From NCBI RefSeq assembly GCF_042652185.1, contig NZ_JBHSIX010000002.1: a stretch of DNA of 64,000 bases. One strand, written 5' to 3'. The first letter of the stretch is position 1. Every line of letters starts with the position of its first letter. The notes beneath the pieces were generated by a model, which saw only the letters and a program-made list of their open reading frames with translations, made no database searches and had not been told where the DNA came from. Positions 60,207-64,000 of this stretch are shown piece after piece. The position numbers and the translations under genes were made by a program. The DNA is from Actinacidiphila fildesensis. Its GTDB lineage: Bacteria; Actinomycetota; Actinomycetes; Streptomycetales; Streptomycetaceae.

Positions 60207-60896
60207 GTGGACACTTCCTGGCGGTCGCGCCTCACGTCGCTCCTGCGCGCCGTACGGTCCTACATCCGGAGCGCCCCCGGCACCTACATCTGGCTGGCCA
60301 TCCTGTTCGTGACGACCGTCGTCATGCGCCATGTCTCGCCCTCCCAGCTGGACGAGCTGCTCGGCGAGCGGTCGACGAACCTGCACAACCTGTCGGAGGA
60401 ACCGGTCAGGGCGCTGATCCGGAGCGCGCTGTGGATCAGCGGCGGCGGCTGGCTGTTCTACGCGTTCCTCTACACCGTCTTCCACGCCACCGCCGAGCGC
60501 TGGCTCGGCACCCTGCGCTGGCTGACCGTCGTCCTCATCGGCCATGTCGTGGCGACGTACATCAGCGAGGGCGTGCTGCTCTGGGCGATCCACCACGGCC
60601 GGGCGCCCCAGACCTCGGTCGACACCCTGGACGTGGGCGTGAGCTACGGCCTGGCGGTCGTCGAGGCCGTCCTGACGTACTTCCTCGTCCTCCGCTGGCG
60701 GTTCTTCTACGGCTTCTGCGTCCTGGGCTTCTACGGTCTCGCCCTGGTCCACGGCCGCACGTTCACCGACGTCGGCCACTTCACCGCCGTGCTGCTCGGC
60801 TTCGCCTGCTACCCGCTGACACGAGGGCGGCCGGGTCGCCTGGACCCGGCCGCCGTCTTCTCCCGTGCCGTCCGGCTGATCAGCCGAGACGGATGA
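60207..60896 (+). CDS. Rhomboid-like integral membrane protein
   Basis: A 229-residue protein from GTG 60207. It has about six membrane helices: YIWLAILFVTTVVMRHVSP, then GGWLFYAFLYTVFHATAERW, LTVVLIGHVVATYISEGVL, YGLAVVEAVLTYFLVLRWRF, FCVLGFYGLALVHGRTF and FTAVLLGFACYPLT. The pattern resembles the rhomboid-like family of Streptomyces proteins, with conserved His/Tyr and ISEG region. No Gly-x-Ser-x of an active rhomboid protease is clear, so it may be inactive. It converges with the carboxypeptidase gene and overlaps it by about 17 bp. Confidence 0.78.
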   Translation: MDTSWRSRLTSLLRAVRSYIRSAPGTYIWLAILFVTTVVMRHVSPSQLDELLGERSTNLHNLSEEPVRALIRSALWISGGGWLFYAFLYTVFHATAERWLGTLRWLTVVLIGHVVATYISEGVLLWAIHHGRAPQTSVDTLDVGVSYGLAVVEAVLTYFLVLRWRFFYGFCVLGFYGLALVHGRTFTDVGHFTAVLLGFACYPLTRGRPGRLDPAAVFSRAVRLISRDG

Positions 60897-63306
60897 GCTT
60901 GTCCCCGAAGGACGGCTCCTTGAGGTCCGACTGCAGTGCCACCGGCACCTTGGTCTCGCCCGTACCGCTGCCGAGGCTCAGCGTGCCGACCTCGGTCCCG
61001 GCCTTCGCCGAGTGCGGAACGCCGGACGTGCCGGCCGCCAGCTTCAGATCGGACTTCAGGCCCGACCAGCCGATCGCCGTCAGATCCTTGGTGGCGACCA
61101 CCGGGGTCTTCCCGCCGAGACCGTCGTCCACATAGCCGACGACGTCGCCCTTCTTCACCACCACGGCCGAGGCGAGCGCGGCGCGCGCGCCCCTGACCAG
61201 CGTGTCGCTGGTGGACAGGGCGTACTTCAGCATGTCGTTGGGCGTCGAGCCCTTGCGCTGCTGCAGCACCACACCGAGGATCAGCCGCGGCTTGCCGTCG
61301 ATGGTCTTCTGCGCCGCCCACATCAGGGCGCCGGCCGCCGGGGTGCTGGAGCCGGTCTTGATGCCGATGACGCCCGGGGTGTCCGTCAGCAGCCCGTTGT
61401 TGTTGTAGATCCTGGACACGCCGGGGATGTCGGCGTTCTCCATGGCCACCACGGAGCGGAAGACCTCGTTCTTCATGACCGTCCGCGCCAGCATCAGCTG
61501 GTCGACCGCCGTGCTCTTCGTCGTCTCCTCGAACCCGCTCGCCCCGGTGTACGTGGTGTTCTTCATGCCCAGGTCGGCGGCGGCCTTCTGCATCTTGACG
61601 ACGAAAGCTTCCTGCGTGCCGGAGTCCCAGCGGGCCAGCGCGCGGGCGATGTTGTTGCCGGACGGAATCAGCAGCAGCTCCAGCATCTGCCGCTCGGTGA
61701 ACTCCTGGCCGAGCTTGACCAGCACCCTGGACTCGTCGACCGACGCCGCCTCGTCCGCGGCGGTCTGGTCGATCTTGATCTTCGGGCCGGTCTCCTTCCC
61801 CTTGAGCGGGTGGTCGCGGAGGATCAGGTACGCGGTCATCACCTTCGTGACGCTCGCGATCGGCACCGGGGTCTGCGCGCCGCGCACACCCATGTTCCCG
61901 ACGCCTTCGACCTCGACGACCGACTGGCCCATCACGGGCCACGGCAGCGACAGCGGACCGCCCTGGAAGGTGTACGAGGACGCCGAGGTCAGCGTCAGCG
62001 CCGGGGCCGGCAGCGGACGGAGCGACTGCGCGACCGCGACGGCGATCAGCAGCAGCACCACCAGCGGCGTCCAGATCTTGAACCGCCTGACCACCGTCCG
62101 CAGCTTCGTCTGGGGCGGCGGCGGAGTGTTCGTCAGCTCCGCCAGCAGCTTCAGCGGCTGCGCGGGCGCCGGCGGCAACGGCATCTGCCGGGTGCCCTGC
62201 GGGCCGGCGTCGGGCTGCGCGTCGGGCTGCGCGTCGGGAGCCTGGCCGAACGCGGACGGCTTCGGCGCCGGCGCCGGGGCCGAAGGGGTCGATGGGGCAG
62301 CGGGGGCGGACGGGGCTGCCGGGACGGCGGCTGCAGGGGCGGCCGGGCGCACCGGACGCTCCACCTCCGGCCATGCGAGGGCGTACGGCGACGCTGACTG
62401 CTCCTGTGAGACCCGCGGGGGCTCCGCGGGGGATTCCGTGCGCGGGGCGGCCGGCACGTCCGCCGGGGCGCTCCTGGCGGCTTTCCACTCCGGCCTGCGG
62501 TCGGCAGGCTCGGCGGCGGGCGCGTGGACCGGCTCGGCCACCGGCTCCTGCGCCGGTTCTTCCACCGGTTCTTCCGCCGGCGCCTCCGCGGAAGCATCCC
62601 GGGGCTCGTCCTCGGGCTCGGCCGCCGGCTCGTCCGGGGTCTCGTCCTCGGGCTCGGCCGCCGGCTCGTCCGGGGTCTCGTCCTCGGGCTCGGCCGCCGG
62701 CTCGTCCGGGGTCTCGTCCTCGGGCGTGGCAGGCGCTCGGGGTGCGTCGGACGCTTCGGACGCGTCCTCAGCACCCACCGGCCTTGCGTCCTCGGGCTCG
62801 TCGGCCGCCTCGCCGACGGGCTCCTCGACGGACTCGTCAACAGGCTCGTCGGCCGCCGGCTCCGGTTCCGCAAGCGAATTCTCGGGAGCGTCCACGGCCG
62901 GAGAGACGGGCGCATCGGCAGGCGCTGCGTCATCCGTCCCGTCGTGCGCGTCCTCGGGGACCGTAGGTTCCGCGATGGCGTCGTCCGGACCGGGTACGTC
63001 GTCCGGCGTATCCGGACCAGTGCCGGATGCAGACGCGCCCGACTGGCGCGGCAGGCTCCCGCGGCCGCTGTCCGCGTCCTCGCCACCGGCCCCGCCGGGG
63101 GTTCCGGAGGACACCGGGCGATCTTCAGGACGGGGGTCCGTGCCGGAGCCCGGGTCGTCGGACAGGCCGCCGTGCTCCTCGCGCACGGCTTCAGGCACCA
63201 CATTCGGCCCACGGAACACCGTCAGCCTCGGATCAAGCGCCTTCTTGTCGGCCGCCACCCCCGACGACTCCTGCTGCTGCTCCCTGCCGGGGGACTCGCC
63301 CGCCAC
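60880..63306 (-). CDS. D-alanyl-D-alanine carboxypeptidase (PBP5/DacA type) with long acidic N-terminal region
   Basis: An 808-residue protein. The GTG at 63306 has GGAGGAGG upstream and is the likely start. The first ~400 residues are a disordered acidic Pro/Glu/Asp-rich region with 12-residue repeats such as AAEPEDETPDEP. A membrane helix WTPLVVLLLIAVAVAQSLRP follows near 415. The S11 peptidase has SxxK in ASVTKVMTAYLIL near 484, SGN in PSGNNIARALA near 550 and KTG in VIGIKTGSSTPAAG near 651. It trims the peptide stems of peptidoglycan. The N-terminal part is cytoplasmic, while the catalytic domain is outside. Confidence 0.9.
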   Translation of the reverse strand: MAGESPGREQQQESSGVAADKKALDPRLTVFRGPNVVPEAVREEHGGLSDDPGSGTDPRPEDRPVSSGTPGGAGGEDADSGRGSLPRQSGASASGTGPDTPDDVPGPDDAIAEPTVPEDAHDGTDDAAPADAPVSPAVDAPENSLAEPEPAADEPVDESVEEPVGEAADEPEDARPVGAEDASEASDAPRAPATPEDETPDEPAAEPEDETPDEPAAEPEDETPDEPAAEPEDEPRDASAEAPAEEPVEEPAQEPVAEPVHAPAAEPADRRPEWKAARSAPADVPAAPRTESPAEPPRVSQEQSASPYALAWPEVERPVRPAAPAAAVPAAPSAPAAPSTPSAPAPAPKPSAFGQAPDAQPDAQPDAGPQGTRQMPLPPAPAQPLKLLAELTNTPPPPQTKLRTVVRRFKIWTPLVVLLLIAVAVAQSLRPLPAPALTLTSASSYTFQGGPLSLPWPVMGQSVVEVEGVGNMGVRGAQTPVPIASVTKVMTAYLILRDHPLKGKETGPKIKIDQTAADEAASVDESRVLVKLGQEFTERQMLELLLIPSGNNIARALARWDSGTQEAFVVKMQKAAADLGMKNTTYTGASGFEETTKSTAVDQLMLARTVMKNEVFRSVVAMENADIPGVSRIYNNNGLLTDTPGVIGIKTGSSTPAAGALMWAAQKTIDGKPRLILGVVLQQRKGSTPNDMLKYALSTSDTLVRGARAALASAVVVKKGDVVGYVDDGLGGKTPVVATKDLTAIGWSGLKSDLKLAAGTSGVPHSAKAGTEVGTLSLGSGTGETKVPVALQSDLKEPSFGDKLIRLG
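62605..62712. repeat. Three perfect 36-bp tandem repeats within the carboxypeptidase gene
   Basis: Units at 62605-62640, 62641-62676 and 62677-62712 are identical, and a partial fourth follows. They encode a 12-residue acidic repeat in the cytoplasmic part. Being 36 bp, loss or gain keeps the frame. Confidence 0.9.
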
Positions 63307-63566
63307 GCAGACCTCCTCCACACATCGCGAGGGGCGGTCCCGTGCACGACGCACGACGCCCCATCTCACTCCACCAGTTTCCAGTTCCCGGCCTGGAAGC
63401 CCCTAACAGACCCGCCGGAACCATTCGCGGCCCGTCTGCGACACCACCGCTCACCCCCTAGACGAGAACGACATACCAGTCGGTTCCATCCCGAACACTC
63501 CAGGCGCTCTCGACAGATGAATGTGAGAGGCGTCACCCTGTCATTCATCCACGCGGGGAGGCATGG
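63307..63566. other. Divergent intergenic region before the GPP34 gene
   Basis: About 260 bp between the carboxypeptidase start and the GPP34-type gene start. It should hold both promoters. No operator or repeat stands out. Confidence 0.4.
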
Positions 63567-64000
63567 ATGGGCAAGAGCCGCAGAACGATTCCGGAAGAGC
63601 TGTTGCTGCTCGCTCTGGACCCGACGACCGGGACCACAGCGCAGCCGCAGTCGCTCGACCTCGGCCTCGCCGGGGCACAGCTCGTCGAGCTGGCCCTGGC
63701 TGGACGGATAGCCCCTGATGGGGATCGTATCGCCGTGGTACACCCACGGCCGACAGGAGATCCGACACTGGACTCCGCGCTCGAGCTGCTGCGCCGTCGT
63801 GGCAGTCCGGTTCGCGCTGTCCACTGGATCGGCGGGCCCCGCCTGGGGCTGCGCCAGACGTATCTCGCGCATCTGGAGCGGTGCGGCATGGTGCATGCCG
63901 TAGCGGGACAGATGTGCGGGGTGCTGCCGACGACTCGCTACCAGGCGAGCGACAGCGAGGTCAGCCGGGACATCAGAGCCCGGCTCGACAACGCGATCCG
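63567..64000 (+). CDS. GPP34/GOLPH3-family phosphoprotein, N-terminal part (cut by window edge)
   Basis: ATG 63567 with GGGGAGG just upstream opens a frame that runs off the window. The visible 144 residues read MGKSRRTIPEELLLLALDP, then LAGAQLVELALAGRIA and RQTYLAHLERCGMVHA, as in the GPP34 (Golgi phosphoprotein 3-like) family common in Streptomyces. The family binds phosphoinositides in eukaryotes; the role in actinobacteria is unknown. The frame is open to the edge so the gene length is unknown. Confidence 0.88.
   Translation, partial: MGKSRRTIPEELLLLALDPTTGTTAQPQSLDLGLAGAQLVELALAGRIAPDGDRIAVVHPRPTGDPTLDSALELLRRRGSPVRAVHWIGGPRLGLRQTYLAHLERCGMVHAVAGQMCGVLPTTRYQASDSEVSRDIRARLDNAI

Overview
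The window is high-GC actinobacterial chromosome, almost certainly Streptomyces or a close relative. The signs are pervasive GC-rich codon use with GTG starts, an SsgA-like sporulation protein, a Ser/Thr kinase, a CsoR-type copper locus, and a pSAM2-like integrative element in a tRNA gene. It opens inside a type I restriction-modification operon (end of hsdM, hsdS, hsdR; 1-4971). An unrecognised membrane-associated gene, a decayed ATP-binding regulator gene and a TPR-tailed Ser/Thr kinase follow (to 8592).

From about 8.6 to 30.3 kb is an accessory block bracketed by two halves of one UvrD-like helicase gene, N-terminal part at 8600-9150 and C-terminal part at 29930-30256. Inside lies a compact biosynthetic-looking cluster in two divergent arms. 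The minus arm (18.4 to 9.4 kb) encodes a PCP-thioesterase with a cysteine nucleophile, a stand-alone adenylation protein, an ATP-grasp ligase, an MFS exporter, a small Cys-containing protein, a Gfo/Idh/MocA oxidoreductase and a second MFS pump. The plus arm (19.6 to 24.0 kb) encodes a sugar-nucleotide SDR, a MoaD/ThiS-like sulfur carrier ending in Gly-Gly, an RmlD-like SDR, an FGE/SUMF1-like protein lacking the copper-site cysteines, and a GalE-like SDR. Parts of this cluster are visibly AT-richer than the rest, which fits horizontal acquisition. I infer a small sulfur- and/or sugar-bearing aminoacyl metabolite, but the product is not evident.

The right side of the block (24.2-30 kb) is an insertion-sequence graveyard: an ISAs1-family element with a perfect 9-bp target duplication sits inside an IS5-family transposase gene, followed by a frameshifted IS4-family transposase. 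Next comes a decayed copy of an unusual two-gene module: a tyrosine-recombinase-like protein with the first catalytic Arg replaced by His, translationally coupled to a probable DDE/RNase-H-fold protein. An intact copy lies at 32794-35204, preceded by an XRE regulator and a DNA-binding-like protein.

A tRNA-Arg(CCU) gene at 35450 is the integration site of an actinomycete integrative and conjugative element (AICE), 35481-46280, with 46-bp identical att repeats. It carries int, xis, a RepSA-like initiator, a C5 DNA methyltransferase, spread genes, a TraB/FtsK translocase, a KorSA-like GntR repressor and a Pif-like Nudix gene. Three near-identical 16-bp palindromic operators sit around the regulator.

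The rest is chromosomal: three tandem paralogous secreted beta-helix proteins (46.4-53.5 kb), PRC-barrel genes, a copper operon (CsoR box, CopZ, small membrane protein, CopA), an SsgA-like gene, an AlkZ-like winged-helix protein, a rhomboid-like membrane protein, a D-Ala-D-Ala carboxypeptidase with a long acidic repeat region, and the start of a GPP34-family gene.
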